The notes: generated from the letters alone by a model not told the origin. Positions 42,440 to 51,060 are shown, counted from the first letter of the stretch. The stretch: 64,000 bases of DNA from Salinactinospora qingdaonensis (GCF_039539445.1 NZ_BAABDD010000006.1:124001-188000); one strand, 5' to 3'. Numbers and translations are program-made.

Positions 42440-42760
42440 CCCCCTAGCGCCGCACCGCCGCGCAACGCGGTGCCAGCGCCCTACAGCACGAAGCCGCCCG
42501 CGAAAGCGGGATATGGCGGGCAGGAATGTCCACAGCACGTAGTCTGCGGCGGCGAGCGCGGGCGCGATCATGAGCAGATGTCGGCCCACAAGCCGGAGGG
42601 CAGCTCCAGCACGAGCGATGTAACCGACCAGACCACCACAAGCGAGGAGATCGCTCCGGGAGACATCCCGGTGTCAGCGAACAGCAGCGCGTGGATCGGG
42701 GAGAGCGGGGCGCGGTCCTCGCAACAGGTGGAAACGTAGAGCTTACGTGCCAGGCGGGAG
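42440..42760 (-). pseudogene. MFS transporter, decayed N-terminal part
   Basis: Three pieces in different frames resemble the first helices of an MFS protein: HALLFADTGMSPGAISSLVV and LVLELPSGLWAD in one, then a frameshift to MIAPALAAADYVLWTFLP, then another to YPAFAGGFVL, a TAG (where Trp would be expected) and GAGTALRGGA. The rest of the protein is missing, and the end abuts the low-GC region. Confidence 0.7.
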
Positions 42761-42933
42761 CGGGGGTGAACGTCGACATCGACGAGCCATGCCCCAGGGC
42801 TTGGCGCCACCGGCCGGTGCCACCAAGCCCGCAGAGCATGGCGGTCGATCCCGGGTCGCCGCCGCCAACACGGGAACACCCTAGGATGGCCGCGCCCGCA
42901 CGGCCACGAAGACGACGACGCGAAGGGAGCGGC

Positions 42934-43743
42934 GTGCCGGAGAGGGACTGGATCACTTTCCTCACCGACTATGGGACCGCGGACGGTTTCGTGGGGATCT
43001 GCCATGGGGTGATGGCGCGCATCGCCCCTCAGGCCAGGGTGCTCGACCTGACTCACCTGGTGCCGCCGGGCGACATCGGGCATGGGGCTGAAGCACTCAG
43101 GCAGGCCATCGCCTACCTCCCGGAGGCGGTACACCTGGCCGTGGTCGATCCGGGGGTGGGAACTTCGCGCCGGCCCGTGGTGCTCTCCGCCGGTGGACAC
43201 CTGCTGGTGGGTCCCGACAACGGGCTGCTGGTGCGCGCAGCCGACGAGGTGGGCGGCGTGGACAGCGCCCACGAACTCAGCGAGCCGCGTTATGCCCTGG
43301 GCGCGGTATCGCACACCTTCCACGGGCGCGACATCTTCGCTCCGGCAGCCGCGCATCTGGCCACGGGACTCGCGCCAGGGGAGCTGGGCCCGGAGGTGCC
43401 AGTGGCCGACCTGGTGCGGCTCCCCGAGCCGATCGCGCGGCGCGAGGGCGAGGAGATCCACGGCGAGATCGTGTTCGCCGACCGCTTCGGCAACCTCCAG
43501 TCCTCGCTGCCCGCCGACCTCGTGGCCCAAAGCGGGCTGTCGGTGGGGACGCGGCTGGAAGTGACGGCCAAGGGGAGTACTGTGACGTTGCCGTTCGTGA
43601 CGACGTTCGCCGACGTCGCCGAGGGGGAACCACTGGCCCATGTCGATTCCGCCGACCGGCTGGCGCTGGCGGTGAACCGGGGCAGCGCCGCCACAGCACT
43701 CGATCTGGGCGAAGGGGACCGATTCACGCTGCGTGCCCGTTAG
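42934..43743 (+). CDS. SAM hydroxide adenosyltransferase (DUF62/SAM_adeno_trans family)
   Basis: 269 residues, full length. Family signatures are WITFLTDYGTADGFVG at the start, VLDLTHLVPPGDI, HLAVVDPGVGTSRRPVVL, LVGPDNGLLVRAA and SHTFHGRDIFAPAAAHLA. These enzymes, relatives of fluorinase, hydrolyse S-adenosylmethionine to adenosine and methionine. GTG 42934 follows GAAGGGAGC; the frame continues upstream without support. It stands alone and is convergent with the flavoprotein gene, with a hairpin between. Confidence 0.92.
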   Translation: MPERDWITFLTDYGTADGFVGICHGVMARIAPQARVLDLTHLVPPGDIGHGAEALRQAIAYLPEAVHLAVVDPGVGTSRRPVVLSAGGHLLVGPDNGLLVRAADEVGGVDSAHELSEPRYALGAVSHTFHGRDIFAPAAAHLATGLAPGELGPEVPVADLVRLPEPIARREGEEIHGEIVFADRFGNLQSSLPADLVAQSGLSVGTRLEVTAKGSTVTLPFVTTFADVAEGEPLAHVDSADRLALAVNRGSAATALDLGEGDRFTLRAR

Positions 43744-43749
43744 CTGGCC

Positions 43750-43820
43750 GGGCCGCCGCCATGTCGGTTACCACCGCGCAGGCGCTTATGAGCGCGCGAT
43801 GGTAACCGCGGCGGCGGCCC
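43750..43820. terminator. Long bidirectional hairpin
   Basis: GGGCCGCCGCC (43750-43760) pairs with GGCGGCGGCCC (43810-43820) and an inner GGTTACC/GGTAACC stem follows. It lies between the convergent SAM hydrolase and flavoprotein genes. Confidence 0.7.
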
Positions 43821-43823
43821 GCG

Positions 43824-45056
43824 TTACTGTGCCCCGCTCTCGTACTGGGCGATGAGGGCACGGGTGGCGGCCTCATCGGGGAACCACGTGGCCAGGTCTT
43901 GGGGATCGTTGAACCCGTTGGCGAAGCGGTCGGCCAACCCCTGATGCCGAGACGCGGCCACCGACAGATCGGCGATGTAGGGCGGGTTGAAGTGCAACCG
44001 CGCCGCGATCTCGCCGGTGAAGTGCTGGGCGTAGTCCATGAACCGGCTGAACGCCCGGTGCATGAACGCCTCGTCGAAGGGGGCCTCGCCCTGTTCCAGG
44101 ATCGCGTTGAGGTAGATTTCGGCGGCCTTGCTCGCGTTGTTGGCGTCCTGCTGGACCGCCGGCGAGGTCACCACCACCGTGTCCCCCATACCCAGCAGCA
44201 GTCCACCCGAAGGGGTGCGTGCCACCGGGTCGCGCACGAGCGGGTTGGTGTGATCCATCGTCACAGCGTCGGGCCCGGCCAGCTTGGCGTCCCGGTAGAT
44301 CTCATAGCGGCTGGGCACGTACTCGCGCAACAGCGCCAGCATCCGGTCGAGGTGATCCTGGGGAGAGCAGCGCTGGGGCCATTGACCCAGGGCACTGTCG
44401 GAGGCGCCGGTGATGAACAGGACCCGGCACGGCCCGTGGATCGAGTAGGTGGGGCAGGAGATGACTTGGCCCAGGCCGGGCATGAGGTCGACGCCGACGC
44501 CGTTTTGGTCGGGGTAGTCGGCGGAGTCCTCGATGTAGGCGATGGCTGTGGCGACCGGCGGCATCCGCGCCAGCTTCCACGAGGGGTCGACCGGGAACAT
44601 GTCGGCTAGCCCGCTCTGGCCCGCCGCCACCACCGTCAAGTCGTACATGCGCACCAGATAGTCCAGGTCGGAAGCGGTAGCGCCGTGGATGACCACCTTG
44701 CCGCCACGCGACTCGAACAGATCCAGCCACGCCGACATCTTCACCCGCTCATCGACCGACTGCGCGGGAGCGTCGAGCCTGCCACGCCATTCAAGTCTGG
44801 GGATGTCGCCGTCGGCGTCGGCGCCGATCCGCATGTAGGAGATCGGGGGAGCCTCGTCTTCCCAGAAGTTGAGCTTGTACTCGCGCTCAGCTTTCCGGGC
44901 AGCGTCGTAAAGGATCTGGATCGACACCGCCCTACCGTCGTAGAGCTCCTCAGGCGTGTGCACCGTCATCACGGTCACGTCATAGCCGTGCTCCAACAAA
45001 CACAGCGCCAACTGCAACCCCGACTGACCACCACCGACAATCAGTATCTTGCGCAT
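43824..45056 (-). CDS. Styrene monooxygenase-like FAD-dependent oxygenase (copy 1)
   Basis: 410 residues. KILIVGGGQSGLQLALCLLEHGY is the FAD-binding Rossmann start; DLTVVAAGQSGLADMFPVD and LLLGMGDTVVVTSPAVQQDANNASKA are typical of the StyA/indole monooxygenase group, which needs a partner flavin reductase to supply FADH2. No reductase gene lies nearby. It shares long identical blocks with copy 2 at 45392, while residues about 75-95 and 200-245 differ. The start at 45056 has no clear ribosome box close by. The natural substrate is unknown. Confidence 0.85.
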   Translation of the reverse strand: MRKILIVGGGQSGLQLALCLLEHGYDVTVMTVHTPEELYDGRAVSIQILYDAARKAEREYKLNFWEDEAPPISYMRIGADADGDIPRLEWRGRLDAPAQSVDERVKMSAWLDLFESRGGKVVIHGATASDLDYLVRMYDLTVVAAGQSGLADMFPVDPSWKLARMPPVATAIAYIEDSADYPDQNGVGVDLMPGLGQVISCPTYSIHGPCRVLFITGASDSALGQWPQRCSPQDHLDRMLALLREYVPSRYEIYRDAKLAGPDAVTMDHTNPLVRDPVARTPSGGLLLGMGDTVVVTSPAVQQDANNASKAAEIYLNAILEQGEAPFDEAFMHRAFSRFMDYAQHFTGEIAARLHFNPPYIADLSVAASRHQGLADRFANGFNDPQDLATWFPDEAATRALIAQYESGAQ

Positions 45057-45391
45057 CGCTTATCGCTCCCCCAACCGCTGACAACGCGGAGCCGCACCGA
45101 AAAAAGGCCGACCTTCTATTTGTTGAACTGATCGTTATGATTTTCATTTTTGCTCTCTCGTGGAAAGATCACCGAGCAGCTATGCCTGTGAGCGAGGAGA
45201 CGCCCGCACCGAACACCGCTCCAGGAGGGAGCGCGGCGGGCAGCTCTCGGGGAGGGCCGGCGCGGCGGTGACCCCGCGGCGATGTCGGAGGGCGGCAGCG
45301 GTCGAAGTACGCGCTAGAGCCGCCGGTGATCTTCGAGGCCGCGGCGCTAGCCGGTCTCCGCTCGAAGGCGCTGGTGCCGGGGGCGCCCCTC
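45057..45391. other. Spacer between the duplicated flavoprotein genes
   Basis: 335 bases. The part next to copy 1 is AT-rich (ATCGTTATGATTTTCATTT, about 45130-45148) and resembles the sequence upstream of copy 2 (ATGATCATAATTTTCACTTT, about 46707-46726), so each copy seems to have kept its own promoter. Confidence 0.5.
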
Positions 45392-46627
45392 CTAGCCGGC
45401 TCCGCTTTCGTACTGGGCGATGAGGGCACGGGTGGCGGCCTCATCGGTGAACCACGTGGCCAGGTCTTGGGGATCGTTGAACCCGTTGGCGAAGCGGTCG
45501 GCCAACCCCTGATGCCGAGACGCGGCGAAGACCAGATCCTCGATATAGGGCTCGCTGGAGAACAGCCGTGCGGTGACCTCACCAGCGAAGTGCTGGGCGT
45601 AGTCCATGAACCGGCTGAACGCGCGGTGCATGAACGCCTCGTCGAAGGGGGCCTCGCCCTGTTCCAGGATCGCGTTGAGGTAGATCTCGGCGGCCTTGCT
45701 CGCGTTGTTGGCGTCCTGCTGCAACGACGGCGAGGTCACCACCACCGTGTCCCCCATACCCAGCAGCAGTCCACCCGAAGGGGTGCGTGCCACGGGGTGG
45801 CGCACCAGGGGGGTGGTGTAGTCCATGGCTACCGCGTCGTTGCCGACCAGTCGCGCGTTGCGGTAGGTCTCATAGCGGTGCGGCACGTACTCGCGCAACA
45901 GCGCCAGCATCCGGTCGAGGTGATCCTGGGGAGAGCAGCGCCGCGGCCAGTCGCGTAGCGGTCCGTCGGCGAGCGTGCTCAGGAACAGCACGCGGCAACG
46001 CCCGTGGACCGAGTAGGTGGGGCACGACACGAACGCTCCGGAAACACCGGGGATCGTGTCGCCGCCGACGCCGTTTTGGTCGGGGTAGTCGGCGGAGTCC
46101 TCGATGTAGGCGATGGCCGTGGCCAACTCCGGCATCCGCGCCGTCTCCCACGAGGGGTCGACCGGGAACATGTCGGCTAGCCCGCTCTGGCCCGCCGCCA
46201 CCACCGTCAAGTCGTACATCCCGGCCAGATAGTCCAGGTCGGAAGCGGTAGCGCCGTGGATGACCACCTTGCCGCCACGCGACTCGAACAGATCCAGCCA
46301 CGCCGACATCTTCACCCGCTCATCGACCGACTGCGCGGGGGCTCCCAACCGCCCTGTCCAGCCGAACGACGACTGCGAGTCCGCTACGAACTGGCTCAGC
46401 CGGAACTCGTTGATCCGGGGAGCCTCGTCTTCCCAGAAGTTGAGCTTGTACTCGCGCTCAGCTTTCCGGGCAGCGTCGTAAAGGATCTGGATCGACACCG
46501 CCCTACCGTCGTAGAGCTCCTCAGGCGTGTGCACCGTCATCACGGTCACGTCATAGCCGTGCTCCAACAAACACAGCGCCAACTGCAACCCCGACTGACC
46601 ACCACCGACAATCAGTATCTTGCGCAT
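45392..46627 (-). CDS. Styrene monooxygenase-like FAD-dependent oxygenase (copy 2)
   Basis: 411 residues, a tandem paralogue of the gene at 43824. The first 74 residues and most of the C-terminal third are identical or nearly so, but residues about 75-95 (RINEFRLSQFVADSQSSFGW) and 205-245 differ strongly, including the loop just before PRRCSPQDHLDRML. Such block-wise difference suggests gene conversion plus change of the substrate pocket. ATG 46627 is used rather than the upstream in-frame start at 46660. No flavin reductase nearby. Confidence 0.85.
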   Translation of the reverse strand: MRKILIVGGGQSGLQLALCLLEHGYDVTVMTVHTPEELYDGRAVSIQILYDAARKAEREYKLNFWEDEAPRINEFRLSQFVADSQSSFGWTGRLGAPAQSVDERVKMSAWLDLFESRGGKVVIHGATASDLDYLAGMYDLTVVAAGQSGLADMFPVDPSWETARMPELATAIAYIEDSADYPDQNGVGGDTIPGVSGAFVSCPTYSVHGRCRVLFLSTLADGPLRDWPRRCSPQDHLDRMLALLREYVPHRYETYRNARLVGNDAVAMDYTTPLVRHPVARTPSGGLLLGMGDTVVVTSPSLQQDANNASKAAEIYLNAILEQGEAPFDEAFMHRAFSRFMDYAQHFAGEVTARLFSSEPYIEDLVFAASRHQGLADRFANGFNDPQDLATWFTDEAATRALIAQYESGAG

Positions 46628-46805
46628 CGCTTCCCGCTCCCCCCAGGTTGCCGGCGACACATCCCCATGCCAGAAAAAGGTGAATCTTTATACTAAAGAG
46701 AACTAATGATCATAATTTTCACTTTTTCTGTCAACCCTCAGGGATGCATCAACGTGGAAGTATTACTCATAGCGATCAATCGGCGTCATTTTGTGACTGC
46801 TTACG

Positions 46806-46937
46806 TTATTGCGGCAGTGTGAATCTAGGAGGCAAAGCGATCACCTCGCCAGGAAGTCGACACAGCTCCTCGGAGTCGCCCGGGAGGGCGAGACCCACCA
46901 GGGACGGCACCGCCGGATGGTCAACCTCAACGGTCAC
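46806..46937 (-). CDS. Small ORF upstream of the flavoprotein pair
   Basis: 43 codons from GTG 46937: an acidic, proline-rich peptide (VPSLVGLALPGDSEELCRLP, then GEVIALPPRFTLPQ). It has moderate third-position GC bias, lies on the same strand as the two oxygenase genes and ends about 180 bases before copy 2. No ribosome box is evident. It could be a true small peptide gene or the remnant of a longer one. Confidence 0.25.
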   Translation of the reverse strand: MTVEVDHPAVPSLVGLALPGDSEELCRLPGEVIALPPRFTLPQ

Positions 46938-47235
46938 ATTTCGGTTTCTTTTGATTAACCACAACAGATCACACAAACCCCGGGAAAGCGGGAAACCATG
47001 CTCTACTGCTTTTCAGAAGAAGCAACCAGCAAGAAACCAGTGGTTAACTTTAAAGAAATCTTCCTCTATTCGCAACCGACGCATAAGCCACAACAAACGA
47101 CAAAACCCAGGCTGCGCCAGCAAACACCACAGATACCCACACCCGATCCCACCTCACGGGCGCAGGGCTCCAGGTGTGCGGAACCCAGCCGGGTCGGCCG
47201 CGCACCGCACACTCCCAGGTACGCCCGTTATAGCC
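46938..47235. other. Low-GC intergenic stretch
   Basis: About 300 bases with reduced GC. An open plus-strand frame spans it (46744-47253) but its composition looks random and no family is suggested. Confidence 0.4.
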
Positions 47236-47526
47236 TCAACCGCCGGCTACTGAGGGAAGCACCCGCACCTCAGCGCCATCGGTAACCGGAGTCTCCAAAC
47301 CGGCACGAGAGCGACATTCGTCATCGCCGACGAAGACGTTGACGTAGCGGCGCAGCTCTCCCCGCTCGTCACGCAGCCGCCGATCCAGGCGCGGATAGCG
47401 GCGAGCTAGCTCGTCGAGGACGCGGCGCAGGGGAACCTGGCCGTCCTCTCCCAACGCGAGCGCGACCTGCGCCGCGCCGTCGGAGTCATTGCGCAGCACC
47501 TGCGGGAGAACGACATTCACTCCCAT
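47236..47526 (-). CDS. MoaD/ThiS-like ubiquitin-fold protein
   Basis: 96 residues ending in VAGG, the terminal Gly-Gly that sulfur-carrier proteins of the MoaD/ThiS fold use for adenylation and thiocarboxylation. LRRVLDELARRYPRLDRRL and YVNVFVGDDECRSRAGLETP with a final TDGAEVRVLPSVAGG fit the family. It begins three bases after the stop of the BNR-repeat gene, so both are one operon. No E1-like or cysteine-metabolism gene is adjacent; the role of a carrier protein beside a beta-propeller is not known. Confidence 0.85.
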   Translation of the reverse strand: MGVNVVLPQVLRNDSDGAAQVALALGEDGQVPLRRVLDELARRYPRLDRRLRDERGELRRYVNVFVGDDECRSRAGLETPVTDGAEVRVLPSVAGG

Positions 47527-47529
47527 GTC

Positions 47530-48633
47530 CTACACCTCGATCGCGCGGACGCACAGCACATCGGGGAGGTGGGAGGCCACCTGCCGCCACTCTTCGCTGT
47601 CGTCGGTGGTTGCGTAGACGTCACCGGCGCGGGTCCCGAAGTAGAACCCGGGGACGTCGGCGCCATCGGTGCAGGCCCCGTCACGAAGCACGATGCTGTA
47701 GTAGGGCTCTCCCGGCAGCCCCTTGCTCACCGAGCGCCACGTGCCACCGGAGTCGTCAGTGCGGTACACGCGCAGGCGGTAGTCGGGCGGCAGGTGGCGA
47801 GCCTGGCTGATCACCGGAAAGCTCAGTGCCGTCGCCGGCGCGTGCGGGTGGGCGACCATAGCGAAGCCGAAGTCGCTGGGCAAGCCCGCGGCGATCGATG
47901 CCCACCCCGAGGCGGCGGGGTCGTCGCTGCGGTAGACACCGTGGTGGTTCTGGGCGTAGAAGCTGCCGTCGGCGGCGACGGCCACCTTGTGGACGCACTG
48001 GCCGTACTCAGGGTATTCGTCGGGCAGGAACACGGCGCTGATCCCCCGGTTTGCCGGTGCCCAGGTGGCACCGGCATCGCGAGTCTGGTAAACGCCGCCG
48101 GTGGACATGGCCACGGTCATGGCGTGTGGGTCCGTGCCCTCGGCGCTGACCCTGCCGGGCAGCACGGTGTGGATGGCCGCACCCCCGGCGCCGGGGAACC
48201 AGTCGCCGCGGTGCGGATGGTCCCACAGCGCCCGGACCAGTTCGAAGCTCTGCCCACCGTCGGTGGAACGGAACAGGGCCGTGGGCTCGATACCGGCGTA
48301 AACGGTGCCGGGCTCGGGGCCGAAGGCGAACTGCCAGACGCGGGTGAAGGCGGCGTCGACGTCGTCGGGAAACGCGATCGGGGCATGGTCGGGTTCGTGC
48401 CACGTGGTTCCCAGATCGTCGCTGAACCACACGCTGGGACCGAAGTGGGAGCTTTCCGCCCCCACGAGCATCCGTCGGGTGTGCGGGTCGACGCCTACGG
48501 CGTAGACGCCGGCCATGTCGACGTACTCCTGAGCGTCAAGACGGTGTGGGCCGCTCACTTCCCAGTGCTCGCGGTCGTCGCTGGTTGCGGTGAACAGTCC
48601 CTTGCGGGTGCCGATCACCAGGAGAAAAGCCAT
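47530..48633 (-). CDS. BNR-repeat/sialidase-like beta-propeller protein
   Basis: 367 residues. Several Asp-box/BNR repeats are visible: SDDLGTTWHEP, STDGGQSFELV, TRDAGATWAPA, RTDDSGGTWRSV and TTDDSEEWRQV. These blades form a six- or seven-bladed propeller as in sialidases and photosystem assembly factor-like proteins. The usual catalytic residues of sialidases are not obvious, so hydrolase activity is not claimed. ATG 48633 with AAGGGGGC upstream is used; the frame is open further but shows no family resemblance. There is no signal peptide. It is paired with the MoaD-like gene. Confidence 0.82.
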   Translation of the reverse strand: MAFLLVIGTRKGLFTATSDDREHWEVSGPHRLDAQEYVDMAGVYAVGVDPHTRRMLVGAESSHFGPSVWFSDDLGTTWHEPDHAPIAFPDDVDAAFTRVWQFAFGPEPGTVYAGIEPTALFRSTDGGQSFELVRALWDHPHRGDWFPGAGGAAIHTVLPGRVSAEGTDPHAMTVAMSTGGVYQTRDAGATWAPANRGISAVFLPDEYPEYGQCVHKVAVAADGSFYAQNHHGVYRSDDPAASGWASIAAGLPSDFGFAMVAHPHAPATALSFPVISQARHLPPDYRLRVYRTDDSGGTWRSVSKGLPGEPYYSIVLRDGACTDGADVPGFYFGTRAGDVYATTDDSEEWRQVASHLPDVLCVRAIEV

Positions 48634-48768
48634 GACTGCCCCCTTGTAATGAACTGTTATCCCGCTCACTGTGTCACGGTGATGCGACATTTCGGCGCTC
48701 TTAGGAGCGAGGAGAAACGCGCGTCGCGGTTCCAGGAGGGGAGGGGCCAGCACTGCGAGACTGGAGGC

Positions 48769-49068
48769 ATGTCTGGTTCCAGCGACGACGGGGGCGTGAG
48801 GCTGCGTATCGGCCGTGAGGAGCTTATCCTCCGTCAACGCTATGAAGTGCTCAGCATCGGCAACGACATCTTCATCGCGGTGTGGTTCATCGCCGGTAGC
48901 ATCCTGTTCTTCTTCCCGGAGCTGACCGAGTGGGGCACCCTGTTCTTCCTGCTGGGCAGTATCGAACTGCTGATCCGCCCCGTCATTCGCCTGTCACGGC
49001 GGCTGCACCTGCGCCGCGTCCGCGGCCTCCACTCCGCCAGCAGCGGCGACACCGGCCAGGAGTTTTGA
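48769..49068 (+). CDS. YrhK-domain small membrane protein
   Basis: 99 residues. RIGREELILRQRYEVLSIGN precedes two membrane helices (DIFIAVWFIAGSILFFF; GTLFFLLGSIELLIRP), the layout of the YrhK domain. Start 48769 has GGAGGC in front. The frame is open back to 47569 but that is a shadow of the BNR gene. Function unknown. Confidence 0.78.
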   Translation: MSGSSDDGGVRLRIGREELILRQRYEVLSIGNDIFIAVWFIAGSILFFFPELTEWGTLFFLLGSIELLIRPVIRLSRRLHLRRVRGLHSASSGDTGQEF

Positions 49069-49126
49069 GTGGGCGCTTCTGTGGGGTGGCTGTGGGCGGC
49101 CACGCCGCTTGTGGAGGGCGCCATCT

Positions 49127-49164
49127 CCCCCTATTATGACTGACCAGTCAGTCATAATAGGGGG
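49127..49164. promoter_or_regulatory. Perfect 18-bp inverted repeat, TetR operator
   Basis: CCCCCTATTATGACTGAC (49127-49144) and GTCAGTCATAATAGGGGG (49147-49164) are exact reverse complements with a CA spacer. The right arm ends six bases before the ATG of the TetR gene, so the repressor likely controls its own operon. Confidence 0.9.
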
Positions 49165-49170
49165 TGTTCG

Positions 49171-49785
49171 ATGACACCGAAACGAATCGACCGCCAGGCG
49201 CGACGCGAGGAGATCCTCGACGCCGCCGTGCGGGTGTTCGCACGCAAGGGCTTCACCGCGAGTCGCATCGACGACGTGGCCAACGAGGCCGGGATCGGCA
49301 AAGGCAGCGTCTATCTCTACTTCGACAGCCGAGACGCCCTGCTCAACGCCGCCTTCGAGGCGTTCGCAGCACGGTCGCAGCACGTGCTCGACCAAGCGCG
49401 TAGGGGCGGCGATCCCCCGCTGGAGCGGATCTCGGCCCTAGTCCACGCCGTCCTGCGCGCCTTGTCGGAAGAGCCAGACCTCGCCCGTATCCTGCTCGAT
49501 CTGTGGTCGGCGGGGCGCGAGGGCGACCTCCCGCTGGACATGGCCGGTCTCTACGCGCAGTACCGCACGGTACTCACCGAACTGCTCGCCCAAGCCGGGG
49601 CCGAGGGCAGCGCCCGACCTGGACTGGGAGAGCGCCACGCCACCGTGATCGTAGGCGCGATCGAAGGATGTCTGCTCCAGTGGCTGCTGGACCCACGGCT
49701 GCCGGTCGAGGAGATGGCCGACCCGATCCTCGACGTGTGCCTTAACGGGCTGCGCTGCCGCGATGAGTCCCAGGCGGGGAGGTGA
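49171..49785 (+). CDS. TetR family transcriptional regulator
   Basis: 204 residues. Helix-turn-helix AAVRVFARKGFTASRIDDVA and GIGKGSVYLYFDSRDALLNA at the N-terminus; the C-terminal domain is of the common TetR type. No spacing for a ribosome site exists apart from the operator itself, whose G-run (GGGGG) may serve as one. It overlaps the next gene by GTGA, and three genes (49171-50839) form one autoregulated operon. Confidence 0.92.
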   Translation: MTPKRIDRQARREEILDAAVRVFARKGFTASRIDDVANEAGIGKGSVYLYFDSRDALLNAAFEAFAARSQHVLDQARRGGDPPLERISALVHAVLRALSEEPDLARILLDLWSAGREGDLPLDMAGLYAQYRTVLTELLAQAGAEGSARPGLGERHATVIVGAIEGCLLQWLLDPRLPVEEMADPILDVCLNGLRCRDESQAGR

Positions 49786-50342
49786 GTGCGTTGCCCGCAC
49801 GATCGGCGTCTCGCTGGTTCGACGACCGGGTGATCGGTCCGGGCGCGAGCCGCGGCGAGCGGTTCGTATGTTACGCCGGCGCCCTCGCCGGAACCGCGCT
49901 CGCCCTCGTCCTGGCGACGCTGGCGGAAATGCCGGCATTGGCCCTGCTCGTAATCGCTGTGGTGGCCTTCGACCTCTACGGAGGCGCGGTCGCCAACGCC
50001 ACCGCCACCGCCACCGGGAAACGCTGGTGGCACCGCCCCGGACGCACGACCGGGCACCACTTCGTGTTCGTCGTCTGCCATATCCAGCCGTTCCTGCTGG
50101 CTCTGGTGGCCCCGGGGGTGACCTGGCTGTGGGCAGCGGTGGCCTATGGGCTGACGGTGGCCGGGACCGCGGTGGTGCTGGCGACTCCCCTCCACCTGCG
50201 GCGCCCGACCGCCTTTGCGGTGACCACACTCGCCCTGACCGTGGCCGCGGCTACTGTCGAACCGCCCCCGGCGCTGTCGTGGTTCGTCCCCGTGCTGCTG
50301 ATCAAACTGCTACTCGCGCACCTGCTCTTCGAAAGGGAATGA
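49782..50342 (+). CDS. Five-helix membrane protein of unknown function
   Basis: 186 residues with about five membrane segments (ALAGTALALVLATLAEMPAL; ALLVIAVVAFDLYGGAVANA; FVFVVCHIQPFLLALVAP; AYGLTVAGTAVVLATPL; VPVLLIKLLLAHLLF). GTG 49782 overlaps the TetR stop and its own stop overlaps the next ATG. No family recognised; operon with a TetR and an F420-type enzyme. Confidence 0.75.
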   Translation: MSALPARSASRWFDDRVIGPGASRGERFVCYAGALAGTALALVLATLAEMPALALLVIAVVAFDLYGGAVANATATATGKRWWHRPGRTTGHHFVFVVCHIQPFLLALVAPGVTWLWAAVAYGLTVAGTAVVLATPLHLRRPTAFAVTTLALTVAAATVEPPPALSWFVPVLLIKLLLAHLLFERE

Positions 50343-50344
50343 CC

Positions 50345-50839
50345 ATGGGATTCTCGCGACCGCCGCACACCGGAGTGAAGCGCGCCCTGTTTCGGATGCC
50401 GATCTGGATCTACCGGCTGGGACTGGGCGGGCTACTCGATGGCAGGTTCGTGCTGCTGACCCACATCGGCCGCACGAGCGGGCAGCCTCGGCAGGCCGTC
50501 CTGGAGATCGTCGGCCGGCACGAGGAGTCCGGCGGGTACCTGGTCGCCTCGGGGTATGGCAGCCGTTCGCAGTGGTTCCGCAACATCCTCCGGGAGCCGC
50601 GCGTGCGCTTCCAGGTGGGGTGGCGCCACTATACGGGCACGGCCCGGCCCCTCCCCGCGGCGGAGTCCGGGCGGCGGCTCGCCGACTACGCCCGGCGGTA
50701 TCCCCGGACCGCCGCCTCGCTCATGCGGATAGTCGGTCAGGACGCCGGTACCACGCCCGCTGATTACGCCCGCGTGGGCGCCGACCGCGACCACGGTGTG
50801 CCCATCGTGGCGCTATGCCCCGATCAAAGAGAGCGGTAA
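50345..50839 (+). CDS. Nitroreductase/deazaflavin (F420)-dependent oxidoreductase
   Basis: 164 residues of the Ddn-like family (PF04075): LLTHIGRTSGQPRQAVLEIV, GGYLVASGYGSRSQWFRNILREP and the C-terminal DYARRYPRTAASLM. The family uses F420H2 to reduce nitro compounds, quinones or other acceptors. There are two adjacent ATGs (50339 and 50345); the second has better spacing to GAAAGGGA, while the first gives the ATGA overlap with the preceding gene. Last gene of the TetR-controlled operon. Confidence 0.9.
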   Translation: MGFSRPPHTGVKRALFRMPIWIYRLGLGGLLDGRFVLLTHIGRTSGQPRQAVLEIVGRHEESGGYLVASGYGSRSQWFRNILREPRVRFQVGWRHYTGTARPLPAAESGRRLADYARRYPRTAASLMRIVGQDAGTTPADYARVGADRDHGVPIVALCPDQRER

Positions 50840-51060
50840 CAGCAAAACGAAATGTCAGTACATTCTTTTTCATTGTACAATAAAAACAAAAATAAATACA
50901 ACACAACCTCAAGAAAAAAACTAAATATAAATCACCCATCTATCCCAGAAATCCGCGCACCAGCCACTCGCGTCATTACCATACTTCGATGGTTTGACCA
51001 GTGGATTCGCGATGCTTGAGATAAGCTATAAATGGCGATATCCAAGCGGAGGTTCCAGGG
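50840..51060. other. Low-GC intergenic stretch
   Basis: Very AT-rich, especially 50860-50940 (runs of A and T), unlike the surrounding DNA. It probably carries the promoter of the hydrolase gene and hints at acquired DNA. Confidence 0.5.

Noticed and set aside
44302..44730. Alternative frames in the flavoprotein genes
   Set aside because: Mirror frames of the two paralogues; they recur at 45870-46301 only because the parent genes are duplicates.
46744..47253. 169-codon plus-strand frame between the flavoprotein and MoaD genes
   Set aside because: The amino-acid composition looks random, the stretch is low in GC and shows no coding bias or family motif.
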